64,000 bases of DNA from Flavobacterium crocinum (GCF_003122385.1 NZ_CP029255.1:1116001-1180000), one strand, 5' to 3'; counted from the stretch's first letter, positions 53,640 through 63,276 are shown. Numbers and translations are program-made. Notes: generated by a model not told the origin, from the sequence alone.

Positions 53640-54074
53640 ATGAAAATTCAAATTATCAATAAATCACAACACGATTTACCAAATTACGAAACCATCGCTT
53701 CTGCAGGAATGGATTTGCGTGCCAATATTTCAGAACCAATTACGTTAAAACCTTTAGAAAGAACGATTGTAAAAACCGGACTTTTTATTGAATTACCAAT
53801 TGGTTACGAAGCACAGGTAAGACCAAGAAGCGGACTGGCAGCAAAAAAAGGAGTAACAGTTTTAAATTCACCGGGAACTGTTGATGCAGATTACAGAGGA
53901 GAAATAGGAGTAATTTTAGTAAATTTATCAAATGAGGAATTTGTAATTGAAAACGGAGAAAGAATTGCCCAGCTAATTATTGCAAAACACGAAAGAGCAG
54001 AATGGATTGAAGTTGAAACACTTACTGAAACATTAAGAGGTGAAGGAGGCTTTGGAAGTACAGGTGTGAAATAG
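53640..54074 (+). CDS. dut: dUTP diphosphatase
   Basis: 144 residues with all five trimeric-dUTPase motifs: AGMDLRA (22-28), [20 protein letters not shown] (61-80) with [10 protein letters not shown] (81-90), GERIAQLII (106-114) and the C-terminal [10 protein letters not shown] (133-142). Hydrolyses dUTP to dUMP and keeps uracil out of DNA. It follows the flippase by 28 bases. Confidence 0.97.
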   Translation: MKIQIINKSQHDLPNYETIASAGMDLRANISEPITLKPLERTIVKTGLFIELPIGYEAQVRPRSGLAAKKGVTVLNSPGTVDADYRGEIGVILVNLSNEEFVIENGERIAQLIIAKHERAEWIEVETLTETLRGEGGFGSTGVK

Positions 54075-54158
54075 TTTTTGTATTTAGCAAAAACACCATA
54101 AAAAGAAAGACCAAACCCAATGAAGATTTTTTGATCTTCCCATAAAATCAAATAAAAA

Positions 54159-55175
54159 ATGAAAATAATTGTCCCAATGGCAGGCCGTGGATCGAGATTG
54201 AGGCCTCATACATTAACTGTTCCAAAACCATTAATTCCTATTGCAGGAAAATCTATAGTACACCGTTTAGTTGAAGATATTGCTAAAATATTGAAAGAAC
54301 CAATTGAAGAAGTTGCCTTTGTTTTAGGTGATGAAGCTTTTTTTGGAGATGATGTTGTAGCAAGTTTAACAGATTTAGCAAAAGGTTTAGGAGCAAAAGC
54401 TTCAATTTACCGTCAAGATCAGCCTTTAGGAACGGGTCATGCCATTATGTGTGCTAAAGATTCTTTGTCAGGACCTGCTGTTATTGCTTATGCAGATACT
54501 TTAATTAGAGCTGATTTTGAATTAGATCCATCGGCAGACGCTGTAATCTGGGTAAAACAAGTAGATCAGCCGGAAGCTTTTGGTGTGGTGAAATTAAATC
54601 AGAATAACGAAATTATTGAATTGGTTGAAAAACCAAAGGAATTCGTAAGTGATTTAGCCGTTATCGGAATTTATTATTTCAAAGAAATTGGAGTTTTGAG
54701 AAATGAACTTCAGAATGTTTTGGATAATAATATCAAAAATGGCGGAGAATACCAGATTAATGATGGTATCAAAGCGATGATGGCAAACGGAAAAGTTTTT
54801 AAAACCGGAAGTGTTGATGAATGGATGGATTGCGGAAACAAAGATGTTACTGTAGAAACTAATACAAGAATGCTTGGTTTTCTTCATAACGATGGAGAAC
54901 ATTTAGTAGATTATGGTGTGACATTAGAAAACTCAACAATTATTCCGCCATGTTACATTGGAGAAAATGTTGTTTTGAAAAACACTACGATTGGACCAAA
55001 TGTTTCTTTAGGAAACGGATGTCATGTAACAGACAGTACCATCAAAAACAGTTTGATCCAGACTTATTCTCAAATCAAAAATGCTGACTTGGATAACGCA
55101 ATGATTGGAAATCATGTAAGTTATGATGGTAAATTTACCAGTATCAGTATTGGAGATTATGCTGTTTTAGAATAA
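54159..55175 (+). CDS. Sugar-phosphate nucleotidyltransferase
   Basis: 338 residues. N-terminal Rossmann-like domain with the signature MAGRGSRLRPHTLTVPKPLI (residues 7-26), DQPLGTGHAIMCA and GGEYQINDGIKAM; C-terminal left-handed beta-helix (IIPPCYIGENVVLKNTTIGP). It makes an activated NDP-sugar for envelope glycans (GlmU- or RmlA-like in shape; the exact sugar is not readable). It lacks a clear acetyltransferase active site. Confidence 0.9.
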   Translation: MKIIVPMAGRGSRLRPHTLTVPKPLIPIAGKSIVHRLVEDIAKILKEPIEEVAFVLGDEAFFGDDVVASLTDLAKGLGAKASIYRQDQPLGTGHAIMCAKDSLSGPAVIAYADTLIRADFELDPSADAVIWVKQVDQPEAFGVVKLNQNNEIIELVEKPKEFVSDLAVIGIYYFKEIGVLRNELQNVLDNNIKNGGEYQINDGIKAMMANGKVFKTGSVDEWMDCGNKDVTVETNTRMLGFLHNDGEHLVDYGVTLENSTIIPPCYIGENVVLKNTTIGPNVSLGNGCHVTDSTIKNSLIQTYSQIKNADLDNAMIGNHVSYDGKFTSISIGDYAVLE

Positions 55176-55223
55176 AATAAAAATTAAGAAAGTTTCGTTT
55201 TGTTTAAAATGTAGTTTTTAAAA

Positions 55224-56576
55224 ATGATCAAAAAAAGAGTTTTTACTGTTTTGTTTCTTGCTTTATTCAGCACATCGTTTTCGGTTTTTGCACAGACAGA
55301 ACCCGAAGATATTGCTATGGCAACTGACGAATATCAAGACTCATTTTATGAATCATTAAAACAAAAAGGAATTGAAAATTACGATAAAGCTATTGTGTCA
55401 TTGGAGAAATGTATCAAACTAAAACCCAATGACGCTGTGGCTTATTTTGAATTAGGAAAAAACTATTTTGCTCTTAAAGAATATCGAAACGCACAGGATA
55501 ATTTTGAAAAAGCAACGCAGTTAGATCCTAAAAACAAATGGTTTTGGCTGGGAATTTACGATGTAAGTTATGAAACCAAAAACTATCCGCTTGCGATTGA
55601 AACGATTCAGAAAATAATTGTTTTTGACGAGGAGTATAAAGACGATTTGATTTCGTTATACATGATTACCAATCAGTATGATAAAGCATTAATTGCGATT
55701 AACGAAATGAATGAAAAGTTTGGAAAATCGTCAGATCGTGAGATTTATAAGGCACAGATTTTATCGCAGGGGAAATATCAGAATGCAGAAATTGATAATT
55801 TGATTCAACAGATTAAAAAAGATCCAAAAGAAGAATCCAATTATTTGAATCTCATTCTTTTGTATTCAAAAAACAATGAAAATGAGAAATCTCTGGATGT
55901 TGCCAAACAATTAGCCAAAGAAATCCCAAATTCAGAATGGGCGCAGGTTAGTTTGTTTAAGACATACTTAGATGCCAATCAGGCAGATAAAGCTATCAAA
56001 TCGATGAATGTGATTTTGGCAAGCTCAAAAATCGATTCAAAAATCAAACACAGAACTTTGAATGAATTTTTGATTTACGTCAATAAAAATCCACAATATT
56101 CTGCCGATTTAGAAAAAGCTATTTCTTATTTTGATAATGATCCAAATGTTGACGTTGCCAAAGAAATTGGAAAGTTTTATCATAGTAAAGGTCAGTTTGA
56201 GAATGCGATTAAATATTATGAAAAAGATTTAAAAGCCAATTCAGACACAGAGCTAGAAACCAATATGTTATTATTGGAAGCGTATTCTCAGACCAAACAA
56301 TTTGAACCAATGACCAAAAGAGCCATGATGCTGATTGAAGTATATCCGAGTCAGGCTCAATTTTATTATTATGCAGGATTAGGAAGCAACCAGCAAAAGC
56401 AGTTTAAAAATGCAAAAACCGTTTTAGAAATGGGTCTTGATTATGTTGTTGATGATGTAAAATTAGAATCAAATTTTAATATTCAATTAGGAGAAGCATA
56501 CAATGGATTGGGAGATGCTAAGAAAAAAGAGGAATACTTTTTGAAGGCAAATGAAATATTAAAGAAAAAAAAATAA
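55224..56576 (+). CDS. Tetratricopeptide-repeat periplasmic protein
   Basis: 450 residues: signal peptide (1-~23, ending VFAQ), then TPR motifs, e.g. AVAYFELGKNYFALKEYRNA (~72-91) and AKEIGKFYHSKGQFENAIKY (~313-332). TPRs scaffold protein complexes. The envelope neighbours suggest a periplasmic assembly role. It follows the nucleotidyltransferase by 48 bases and precedes DUF4292 by 13. Confidence 0.85.
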   Translation: MIKKRVFTVLFLALFSTSFSVFAQTEPEDIAMATDEYQDSFYESLKQKGIENYDKAIVSLEKCIKLKPNDAVAYFELGKNYFALKEYRNAQDNFEKATQLDPKNKWFWLGIYDVSYETKNYPLAIETIQKIIVFDEEYKDDLISLYMITNQYDKALIAINEMNEKFGKSSDREIYKAQILSQGKYQNAEIDNLIQQIKKDPKEESNYLNLILLYSKNNENEKSLDVAKQLAKEIPNSEWAQVSLFKTYLDANQADKAIKSMNVILASSKIDSKIKHRTLNEFLIYVNKNPQYSADLEKAISYFDNDPNVDVAKEIGKFYHSKGQFENAIKYYEKDLKANSDTELETNMLLLEAYSQTKQFEPMTKRAMMLIEVYPSQAQFYYYAGLGSNQQKQFKNAKTVLEMGLDYVVDDVKLESNFNIQLGEAYNGLGDAKKKEEYFLKANEILKKKK

Positions 56577-56589
56577 AGGAGAAACTCAG

Positions 56590-57369
56590 ATGAAAAAATA
56601 TATAGCAGTACTAATTCTTTCGATTGCGGTTGTATCATGTAAGACGAAAGCAGTAGCAGTACAAAATAATACAAGCCCAATAGTTGCACCAAAAGAAGAG
56701 AAGAAAGTAATTGAAAAACATTACGATAATAAATTAGATTTTTCTACTTTGTACATAAAAGCAAGTGCAAAATATGTTGATGAGAAACAAAGCCAAAATG
56801 TTACAGCTGAAATCAGAATTGAAAAAGACAAACAGATTTTAATAAGCGTTCGTTTTTTGGGAATCACAATGGCGAAGGCTTTAATAACTCCTGATGCAGT
56901 AAGTTATTATGAGAAAATAAACAGCACTTATTACGAAGGAGATTTTACTAGTTTAAGTAAATGGCTGGGAACAGATTTAGATTATAGTAAAGTACAAAAC
57001 TTACTGGTTGGTGAAGCTTTTGATGATTTAAGAAAAGGAAAATATACACAGACAATTGTTGAAAACCTTTTTAGACTGGACGAAGAGAAAGATGCGAATT
57101 TGAAGAAAACCTTTTTCTTAGATGGCGAAAAATATTTAATTCAGAAAGAGGAAATTTCACAGCCATCAGAAAACAGAACTTTACAGATTGCATACTCAGA
57201 CAGCAAAACTTTCGATCAGGGAATACTCCCGACAAGTATTGAAATCAATGCGGTACAGCCAAAAGGAAAAACAAGCATTAATTTGAATTACAACAATATT
57301 TCATTTAATGAACAACTTTCTTTCCCTTACAGTGTTCCGAGTGGTTATAAAAAAATGACAATTAAGTAA
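56590..57369 (+). CDS. DUF4292 lipoprotein
   Basis: 259 residues, lipobox VVSC with C17. The mature part matches DUF4292, a LolB/outer-membrane lipoprotein-like beta-sheet family (FSTLYIKASAKYVDEKQSQN; SVRFLGITMAKALITPDAV). Conserved in Bacteroidetes beside EnvC. It probably acts in the periplasm or on the outer membrane. Confidence 0.87.
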   Translation: MKKYIAVLILSIAVVSCKTKAVAVQNNTSPIVAPKEEKKVIEKHYDNKLDFSTLYIKASAKYVDEKQSQNVTAEIRIEKDKQILISVRFLGITMAKALITPDAVSYYEKINSTYYEGDFTSLSKWLGTDLDYSKVQNLLVGEAFDDLRKGKYTQTIVENLFRLDEEKDANLKKTFFLDGEKYLIQKEEISQPSENRTLQIAYSDSKTFDQGILPTSIEINAVQPKGKTSINLNYNNISFNEQLSFPYSVPSGYKKMTIK

Positions 57370-57393
57370 ATTTGCAAAAATAAAAATAGAAAC

Positions 57394-58647
57394 ATGCCAA
57401 AATTTCTCCTAAGTCTAGTTTTAGTTTGTGCCACTACTTTTGTATGGGCGCAGGATTCTCAGCAAGAAAAACTGGAACAGCGTAAAGCTCAAATTCAGCA
57501 GGAAATCAGAGACAATGAAAAAATGCTTCAGTCTGTTCGAAAAAAAGAGAAATCTGCTGTGAATGAATATTTGATTCAGGCAAATAAAATCAAACTGAAA
57601 GAGAAATTAATCAATACTACAGCAAAACAGGAAAGACTGATTAGTAATGACATGTATATTAATCAGGTTCAGGTTAATAAACTGAAAAAAGAATTAAAAG
57701 TCTTAAAAGAAGATTACGCGGAAATGATTTTAAAATCGTACAAAAGCCGATCTGAACAAAGCCGTGCCATGTTTATTTTATCTTCAGAGAGTTTTTTACA
57801 AGCTTATAAAAGAGCACAGTATTTAAAGCAATATACTAATTTCAGAAAAAATCAAGGCCTTGAAATTCAGTCAAAAACAGCACAATTAGTTGATTTTAAT
57901 GCAAAACTTGACGGACAAAGACAAGTAAAAAAGAAGATTATTGCCGAAAACCAAAAAGAGAAAGTAACGCTTGAAGCAGAGAAAAAAGAACAGCAAAAAT
58001 TGGTTAATTCGCTTAAAAAAGATAAAAATAAAATTGCTGCCGATATTCGATCCAAACAAAGTGAAGCAAAACGAATTGATAAACAAATTGATCGTTTAAT
58101 TCGTGAAGCAATTGCTGAAGCCAATAGAAAAGCTGCAGCAGAAAGAGCAAAAGCAAACCCAGGTTCCAGCGAAGCAAAAGCACCGGTTTCTTCTTCTAAA
58201 ATTGCGTTGACACCAGAAGACAAAATTTTAGCAGCCGATTTTAAAGCGAACAGAGGAAGATTGCCGTGGCCGGTAGAAAAAGGATTTATTTCTCTTGGGT
58301 ACGGAGATCAGCCTCACCCATTGCATCCTTCGATTACGGTACACAATTCAGGAGTTGAGATTACAACTGAAGATGGTGCCAGCGCCAGAGCAGTATTTGC
58401 AGGAGAAGTTTCTAAAGTAATCGTTTTATCACCGGTAAACAAAGCAGTTGTAATTCAACATGGGGATTTCTTTACAGTATATCAAAACCTAAGTTCGGTT
58501 TCTGTTAGTCAGGGAGACAAAGTGACGATTAAACAAAATATTGGAAAAGTAAGAACAAGCGGAGATACAGGAAAAACAATCATTAAATTCCTGATTCTTC
58601 AAAATACTTCAAACAACAATCCGGAAGGATGGCTGCAAAGCAGATAA
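57394..58647 (+). CDS. EnvC-like degenerate M23 protein
   Basis: 417 residues: signal peptide (1-~19, ending VWAQ), a long coiled coil (~20-240) and a C-terminal LytM fold (~285-415). The residues expected to bind zinc in active M23 peptidases are replaced: the HxxxD position reads NSGVEIT, HxH-like HGDFFTVYQNLS has Asn for His, and the last motif is FLILQN. So it is likely a non-catalytic activator, as E. coli EnvC is for amidases. An amidase lies at 62580 in this window. Confidence 0.88.
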   Translation: MPKFLLSLVLVCATTFVWAQDSQQEKLEQRKAQIQQEIRDNEKMLQSVRKKEKSAVNEYLIQANKIKLKEKLINTTAKQERLISNDMYINQVQVNKLKKELKVLKEDYAEMILKSYKSRSEQSRAMFILSSESFLQAYKRAQYLKQYTNFRKNQGLEIQSKTAQLVDFNAKLDGQRQVKKKIIAENQKEKVTLEAEKKEQQKLVNSLKKDKNKIAADIRSKQSEAKRIDKQIDRLIREAIAEANRKAAAERAKANPGSSEAKAPVSSSKIALTPEDKILAADFKANRGRLPWPVEKGFISLGYGDQPHPLHPSITVHNSGVEITTEDGASARAVFAGEVSKVIVLSPVNKAVVIQHGDFFTVYQNLSSVSVSQGDKVTIKQNIGKVRTSGDTGKTIIKFLILQNTSNNNPEGWLQSR

Positions 58648-58652
58648 AAAAC

Positions 58653-58679
58653 AAAAGGGAGCAAATTTGCTCCCTTTTT
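58653..58679. terminator. Bidirectional terminator after the EnvC-like gene
   Basis: AAAAGGGAGCAAATTTGCTCCCTTTTT, a self-complementary sequence between the convergent envC-like and CBS genes. Confidence 0.85.
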
Positions 58680-58684
58680 ATTGA

Positions 58685-59104
58685 CTAATAATTTTCTTCC
58701 AGGAAATATTTTAAAACATCTGTGGTGGTGACAATTCCCTTTAATTCTCCTTTATCAACAACTGGTGCGGCATGAAATTCTTCTTTTACAAAAATTTCAG
58801 CTAAGTCCCTAATAATAAGTTCTGATGAAACTGTCTTTGGTTTAGAAGTCATAACCTGAGGAATAGTGAGCATTTCTAATACAGCTTCATCTGCTCCCTC
58901 TTGTCCGTCAAATAATGCACCAAAAGTAAGACGGTTAATATCGGTGCGGCTGATAATTCCAACAACTTCTTTTCCGTTAACCACAGGAATATGACGAATA
59001 GAATTAGCTTTTAATTTGTTTACAACATTTTTTAAATTATCATTTTGATTTACAGTTATAACACTCTTTGTCATAATGTGACTTACCGGTTCTCTCTTTT
59101 TCAT
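58685..59104 (-). CDS. Two-CBS-domain protein
   Basis: 139 residues: two CBS domains (SHIMTKSVITVNQNDNLKNV and VMTSKPKTVSSELIIRDLAE start each). Such pairs bind adenosine nucleotides and regulate partners. No partner domain is present. It faces the envC-like gene and diverges from rbfA. Confidence 0.9.
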   Translation of the reverse strand: MKKREPVSHIMTKSVITVNQNDNLKNVVNKLKANSIRHIPVVNGKEVVGIISRTDINRLTFGALFDGQEGADEAVLEMLTIPQVMTSKPKTVSSELIIRDLAEIFVKEEFHAAPVVDKGELKGIVTTTDVLKYFLEENY

Positions 59105-59302
59105 AATTTGATGGTGTTAGATTTATATCAAATATGAAAATTATTTGAAACTAATTAGATGATTTTTATCAGTACAAAAAATAAGAATAAGTAGTATTTT
59201 AGGTAGTTACTATTTACAGTAAGAAGATTTAATTCTGATTTCAAACAATAAAAATTACGATTCAAGTTCGTTTGAAATTGCTACGATTGAATTTAAAAAT
59301 AG

Positions 59303-59310
59303 TATTTTTG
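59303..59310 (+). promoter_or_regulatory. Bacteroidetes -7 element very close to the rbfA start
   Basis: TATTTTTG ends only four bases before the rbfA ATG (59315). If it is used, the mRNA would have little or no leader. Confidence 0.45.
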
Positions 59311-59314
59311 CAGG

Positions 59315-59707
59315 ATGGAAACAAATAGACAGAAAAAAATAGGCGGTGTCCTCCAGAAAGATCTGGTTGATATCCTGCAAGGTGAAGTGAGAAAAAACGG
59401 AATTTCTAATTTAGTAATTTCAGTGTCCAAAGTAAGTGTAACTACAGATTTGTCTGTAGCAACAGTATATTTAAGTATTTTTCCACAAGAAAAAGCCAAA
59501 GAGACTTTAGAGGCAATTAAAACAAATACAACTTTAATCAAACATGATTTGTCACAGCGCGTACGTTTGCAGTTACGTCGTGTTCCAAATTTAGTTTTCT
59601 TTATCGACGACTCTTTAGATTATATTGAGAAAATTGACAATGCACTTGCAGGAAAAGAAAACCCAATAGAAAATCGTGACCTTTTAGAAAAGAGAAGAAA
59701 GTCGTAA
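59315..59707 (+). CDS. rbfA: Ribosome-binding factor A
   Basis: 130 residues. METNRQKKIGGVLQKDLVDI at the N-terminus, then the KH-like core with VTTDLSVATVYLSIF and the conserved RVRLQLRRVPNLVFFIDDSL. It assists 16S rRNA maturation of the small subunit. It precedes the permease gene by one base. Confidence 0.93.
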   Translation: METNRQKKIGGVLQKDLVDILQGEVRKNGISNLVISVSKVSVTTDLSVATVYLSIFPQEKAKETLEAIKTNTTLIKHDLSQRVRLQLRRVPNLVFFIDDSLDYIEKIDNALAGKENPIENRDLLEKRRKS

Positions 59708-59708
59708 T

Positions 59709-60908
59709 TTGAATTTCCCTTTATACATAGCCAAACGTTATATTTTTAGCAGCAGTAAAAATAATGCTATCAATATTATTAACCGAATTGCCAGCATGGG
59801 AATCATTGTTGGTACTATGGCTTTGTTTGTGGTTTTATCCGTCTTCAGCGGATTAAAAGTTTTCAGTCTCTCGTTTACAAACGAAATCGATCCTGATTTA
59901 AAACTGACAAGTACATACGGAAAGTCATTTTTTATTACACCGGATCAGGAAAGTCAAATCAAGAAAATGGATGGTGTTGCCTCATACACCAAAATTATAG
60001 AAGAGCGTGTTTTGTTTTTGTTTAAAGACAAACAGCAGGTTACTTATTTAAAAGGAGTTGATAGCACTTATGCCGTTGTTAACGATATAAAGAAAAAACT
60101 TTATAATGGTCAATGGCTTAAACCGGATAGTTTTCAGGTTGTAATTGGTTATGGATTAGCTCAAAATTTCTCAATGGGAATCATGGATTTTGAAAACCCA
60201 CTTCAGATTTTTGCCCCAAAACCAGGAAAAGGGGCAATCGAAAATCCTGAAGAAGCTTTTAATAAAACAGATGTTCTTCCTGTTGGGATTTATTCAATAA
60301 GTGAAGAATTAGATTCTAAATACGTATTTGCAGATTTAGGTCTTGCGCAGGAATTATTATTGTATAAGCCAAATCAAATTTCCGGAATTGAGTTTAAGCT
60401 AAAAGAAAATGCAGATGAAAATGCAATCAAAAAACAGCTTAATTCTATTTTTAAAAACAAAATCACTTTAAAGAACAGGGCACAGTTAAATGAGTCTTTG
60501 TACAAAATGCTCAATACCGAAAATATTGTCGTTTATCTGATTTTTACTTTAGTAATCATTGTCGCTCTTTTTAATTTGGTCGGTGCTTTGATTATGATGA
60601 TTTTAGAGAAAAAAGGAAATCTTAAAACCCTTTTTAATCTTGGAGCAGAAGTTGGTTATCTCAGAAGAATCTTTTTACTTCAGGGAACTTTATTAAGCTT
60701 TTTCGGTGGCCTGATCGGACTTGCTTTAGGAATCATCCTGGTTATTTTACAGCAACAATATGAGCTGATTATGATTACTCCAACATTAGCTTATCCGGTT
60801 GTTTTCTCTCTGGAAAATGTTCTAATTGTAATGACCACTATTGTTACACTTGGTTTTGCTGCTTCTTTAATTGCAAGCAGTCGTGTAAGCAAAAAATTAC
60901 TGGATTAA
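59709..60908 (+). CDS. LolC/E-like ABC transporter permease
   Basis: 399 residues from TTG 59709 (one base after rbfA). Four transmembrane helices: an N-terminal one with IASMGIIVGTMALFVVLSVF, a large periplasmic domain (~45-270), then three (VYLIFTLVIIVALFNLVGAL; LSFFGGLIGLALGIILVILQ; ...VLIVMTTIVTLGFAASLIAS). This is the MacB/FtsX topology of LolC/E lipoprotein-releasing permeases. The ATPase partner is not in the window. Confidence 0.87.
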   Translation: MNFPLYIAKRYIFSSSKNNAINIINRIASMGIIVGTMALFVVLSVFSGLKVFSLSFTNEIDPDLKLTSTYGKSFFITPDQESQIKKMDGVASYTKIIEERVLFLFKDKQQVTYLKGVDSTYAVVNDIKKKLYNGQWLKPDSFQVVIGYGLAQNFSMGIMDFENPLQIFAPKPGKGAIENPEEAFNKTDVLPVGIYSISEELDSKYVFADLGLAQELLLYKPNQISGIEFKLKENADENAIKKQLNSIFKNKITLKNRAQLNESLYKMLNTENIVVYLIFTLVIIVALFNLVGALIMMILEKKGNLKTLFNLGAEVGYLRRIFLLQGTLLSFFGGLIGLALGIILVILQQQYELIMITPTLAYPVVFSLENVLIVMTTIVTLGFAASLIASSRVSKKLLD

Positions 60909-61031
60909 TTTCTTCCTAAAAAATATTACTTATATTTACTCCCTTGAAAATCTACAGCATATGATTGTTTCTGCCTAATCCTAATTTTATTTTTTTAGAA
61001 TAATTAGGATACTTACGTTTTTAATTTTGAA

Positions 61032-61062
61032 GTTCAGATTACTACATCTGAACCAATTTTTT
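61032..61062 (+). terminator. Terminator after the LolC/E-like gene
   Basis: GTTCAGAT-TACTAC-ATCTGAAC stem-loop followed by CAATTTTTTC. Confidence 0.65.
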
Positions 61063-61080
61063 CATTTATCCTAAAATATC

Positions 61081-62508
61081 ATGACAGAAACATCTATAAA
61101 GGAAAGTTTTATTTCCAAAATTTTTACCACAACAAAACAAGCCTTAAAAGGCGACGAATCATTTGATTATACTTCCGGAAGTATTAAAAAAGCCGTAATT
61201 CTATTAGCCATTCCGATGGTTTTAGAAATGATGATGGAATCGGTTTTTGCATTGGTTGATTTGTATTTCGTTGGACATTTAAAACACAGCAGTTTTGCCA
61301 TTCAGACGGTTGGTTTGACTGAATCTGTATTAACAGTAATTTACTCTCTTGCTATCGGAATGAGTATGGCGGCCACCGCAGTTGTGGCCAGACGCATTGG
61401 AGAAAAAGATCCGGTCGCAGCGGCAAAAGCAGGAATGCAAGCCATAATTGTAGCATTTGCGGTGAATAGTTTACTGAGTGTTTTTGGAATTATTTATGCT
61501 AAAGACATCCTACTTTTCATGGGCGCATCTGCAGAAGCAGCTGAACATGGTTTCCAATTTACACAGATTATGATTGGTTCCAGTTTGTGTATTATGCTTC
61601 TGTTCTTAATAAACGGAATCTTTCGTGGAGCAGGAAATGCAGCTATTGCGATGAAAAGTCTTTGGATTGCCAATATTTGCAACATTATTTTATGTCCAAT
61701 TTTAATTAACGGTTTGGGACCAATTCCTGCCTTTGGATTAGTTGGAGCTGCTTTGGCAACCACTTTTGGAAGAAGTATTGGAGTTCTCTATCAGGTATAT
61801 CACTTATTTTTTGGAAGTGGAATTTTAAAAATTAAAATTCCATATTTTGCTCCGGATTTTACACAAATCAAAGCCTTAGTAAAAATTGCTGCTCCCGGAA
61901 TTTTACAATTTGTAATTGCTTCCTGCAGCTGGATTTTCTTAGCAAAATTAGTAGCAACAACCGGTGGAGATCATGGATCAGCAGGATATCAGACCGCGTT
62001 GAGAATTATGATGTTTTTCATTCTTCCGGCCTGGGGATTAAGTAATGCCGCCGCAACTTTGGTTGGACAAAATTTAGGAGCCAAACAAATTGAACGCGCA
62101 GAGAAATCAGTTATGACAACCGCCAGATATAATGTAATTTTCATGGCTTCGATTATGGTGATCACACTGGTTTTCGGAAAATATATTATTTCCTTTTTTA
62201 CGAATGATGAAGCTGTAAAAACCATTGCTGTTGAAGCCTTGCAAATCATGAGCGTTGGTTTTATTTTCTATGGAATTGGAATGGTTTTGATTAATACATT
62301 TAATGGAGCAGGAGATACCTGGACGCCAACCGGAATTAATTTCTTTGGGTTTTGGTTATTTCAAATTCCTTTGGCTTTTGCATTAGCAAAGTATTTTAAT
62401 ATGGGACCAACTGGAGTTTTTATAGCAATTCCTGTAGCTGAAACGGCCATTACTCTTGCCGGAATTGTTTTCTATAAAAGAGGAAAATGGAAGCGGGTTC
62501 AGGTTTAA
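61081..62508 (+). CDS. MATE-family efflux transporter
   Basis: 475 residues, twelve transmembrane helices in two MatE repeats. Typical sequences: ILLAIPMVLEMMMESVFALV at the start of repeat 1 (~40-60) and IAAPGILQFVIASCSWIFLA of repeat 2. MATE pumps export cations/drugs in exchange for H+ or Na+. No regulator is adjacent. Confidence 0.93.
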   Translation: MTETSIKESFISKIFTTTKQALKGDESFDYTSGSIKKAVILLAIPMVLEMMMESVFALVDLYFVGHLKHSSFAIQTVGLTESVLTVIYSLAIGMSMAATAVVARRIGEKDPVAAAKAGMQAIIVAFAVNSLLSVFGIIYAKDILLFMGASAEAAEHGFQFTQIMIGSSLCIMLLFLINGIFRGAGNAAIAMKSLWIANICNIILCPILINGLGPIPAFGLVGAALATTFGRSIGVLYQVYHLFFGSGILKIKIPYFAPDFTQIKALVKIAAPGILQFVIASCSWIFLAKLVATTGGDHGSAGYQTALRIMMFFILPAWGLSNAAATLVGQNLGAKQIERAEKSVMTTARYNVIFMASIMVITLVFGKYIISFFTNDEAVKTIAVEALQIMSVGFIFYGIGMVLINTFNGAGDTWTPTGINFFGFWLFQIPLAFALAKYFNMGPTGVFIAIPVAETAITLAGIVFYKRGKWKRVQV

Positions 62509-62579
62509 AAGATACTCTTTGTACAATATTTCTTAAATTTTTACGTTGGAATTTACTTAAAACCAAAAACTAATTTATT

Positions 62580-63188
62580 ATGAAATTCAACAGAAATTTT
62601 TTAGGAATTGCTAGTGCAGTATTTTTATTTGGCCTTTTTGCTTTTATACCATTAGAAGAAAAAAAGATAGTTGTTATTGACGCCGCTCACGGTGGAAATG
62701 ATCTCGGTGCAGATTATGGGGGAGGTTTACAGGAAAAACTAATTGTAGAGAGAATTGCTAAACTCGTTCAAATTCAAAACAAAGACAACAATCTTGAAAT
62801 TGTTTTGCTAAGAGATGGAGATCAGTCTATAGAATTAGCTGAAAGAGTTTCAATCATCAACAAATTAAAGCCTGCTTTAGTAATCTCATTACATGCAAAT
62901 GCGTCTAAAAATATTACCAAAAATGGCGCCGAAGCTTATATTGCTGCCGATGGAAAGTTTTACAATCAATCCAAAGAAAGTGCTGAAACCCTATTACAGA
63001 AAGTAGCTGCAGAAAATTTGTCTAAAGGAAGCGTTTCTGGTGCTAATTTCTTTATTCTAAAAAAGTCTAATTGTCCGGCTGTTACTTTAGAAGTGGGATA
63101 TTTATCCAACGAAAAAGACAGAAAATATATTACCAGTGAAAAAGGACAAATTGAAATTGCAAAGAAAATTTTAGAATCATTAGAATAA
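62580..63188 (+). CDS. N-acetylmuramoyl-L-alanine amidase
   Basis: 202 residues: an N-terminal signal/anchor (~8-24) and an Amidase_3 domain. All four expected metal/catalytic residues are seen: H37 in IDAAHGGND, E52 in LQEK, H105 in SLHANAS and E171 in TLEVGYLSN. It cuts the amide bond between MurNAc and the stem peptide in peptidoglycan, and is a possible target of the EnvC-like activator (57394). Confidence 0.93.
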   Translation: MKFNRNFLGIASAVFLFGLFAFIPLEEKKIVVIDAAHGGNDLGADYGGGLQEKLIVERIAKLVQIQNKDNNLEIVLLRDGDQSIELAERVSIINKLKPALVISLHANASKNITKNGAEAYIAADGKFYNQSKESAETLLQKVAAENLSKGSVSGANFFILKKSNCPAVTLEVGYLSNEKDRKYITSEKGQIEIAKKILESLE

Positions 63189-63240
63189 AATTATCTAACG
63201 AGTTAAATCTTTTGCAAAAAGAATTTATGATATTTAAAAT

Positions 63241-63260
63241 TTGTACATTTGAACGTACAA
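63241..63260. promoter_or_regulatory. Phd operator overlapping the promoter
   Basis: TTGTAC-N8-GTACAA inverted repeat. It overlaps the -7 element TACATTTG (63244-63251) upstream of the Phd-like ATG (63277). This is the position where a Phd antitoxin would bind for autoregulation. Confidence 0.55.
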
Positions 63261-63276
63261 TTAAAAGTACTAAAAA

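Noticed and set aside
57867..58223. Antisense frame in the EnvC-like gene
   Set aside because: It is opposite the Lys/Glu/Ala-rich coiled coil; such composition produces long reverse frames without meaning.
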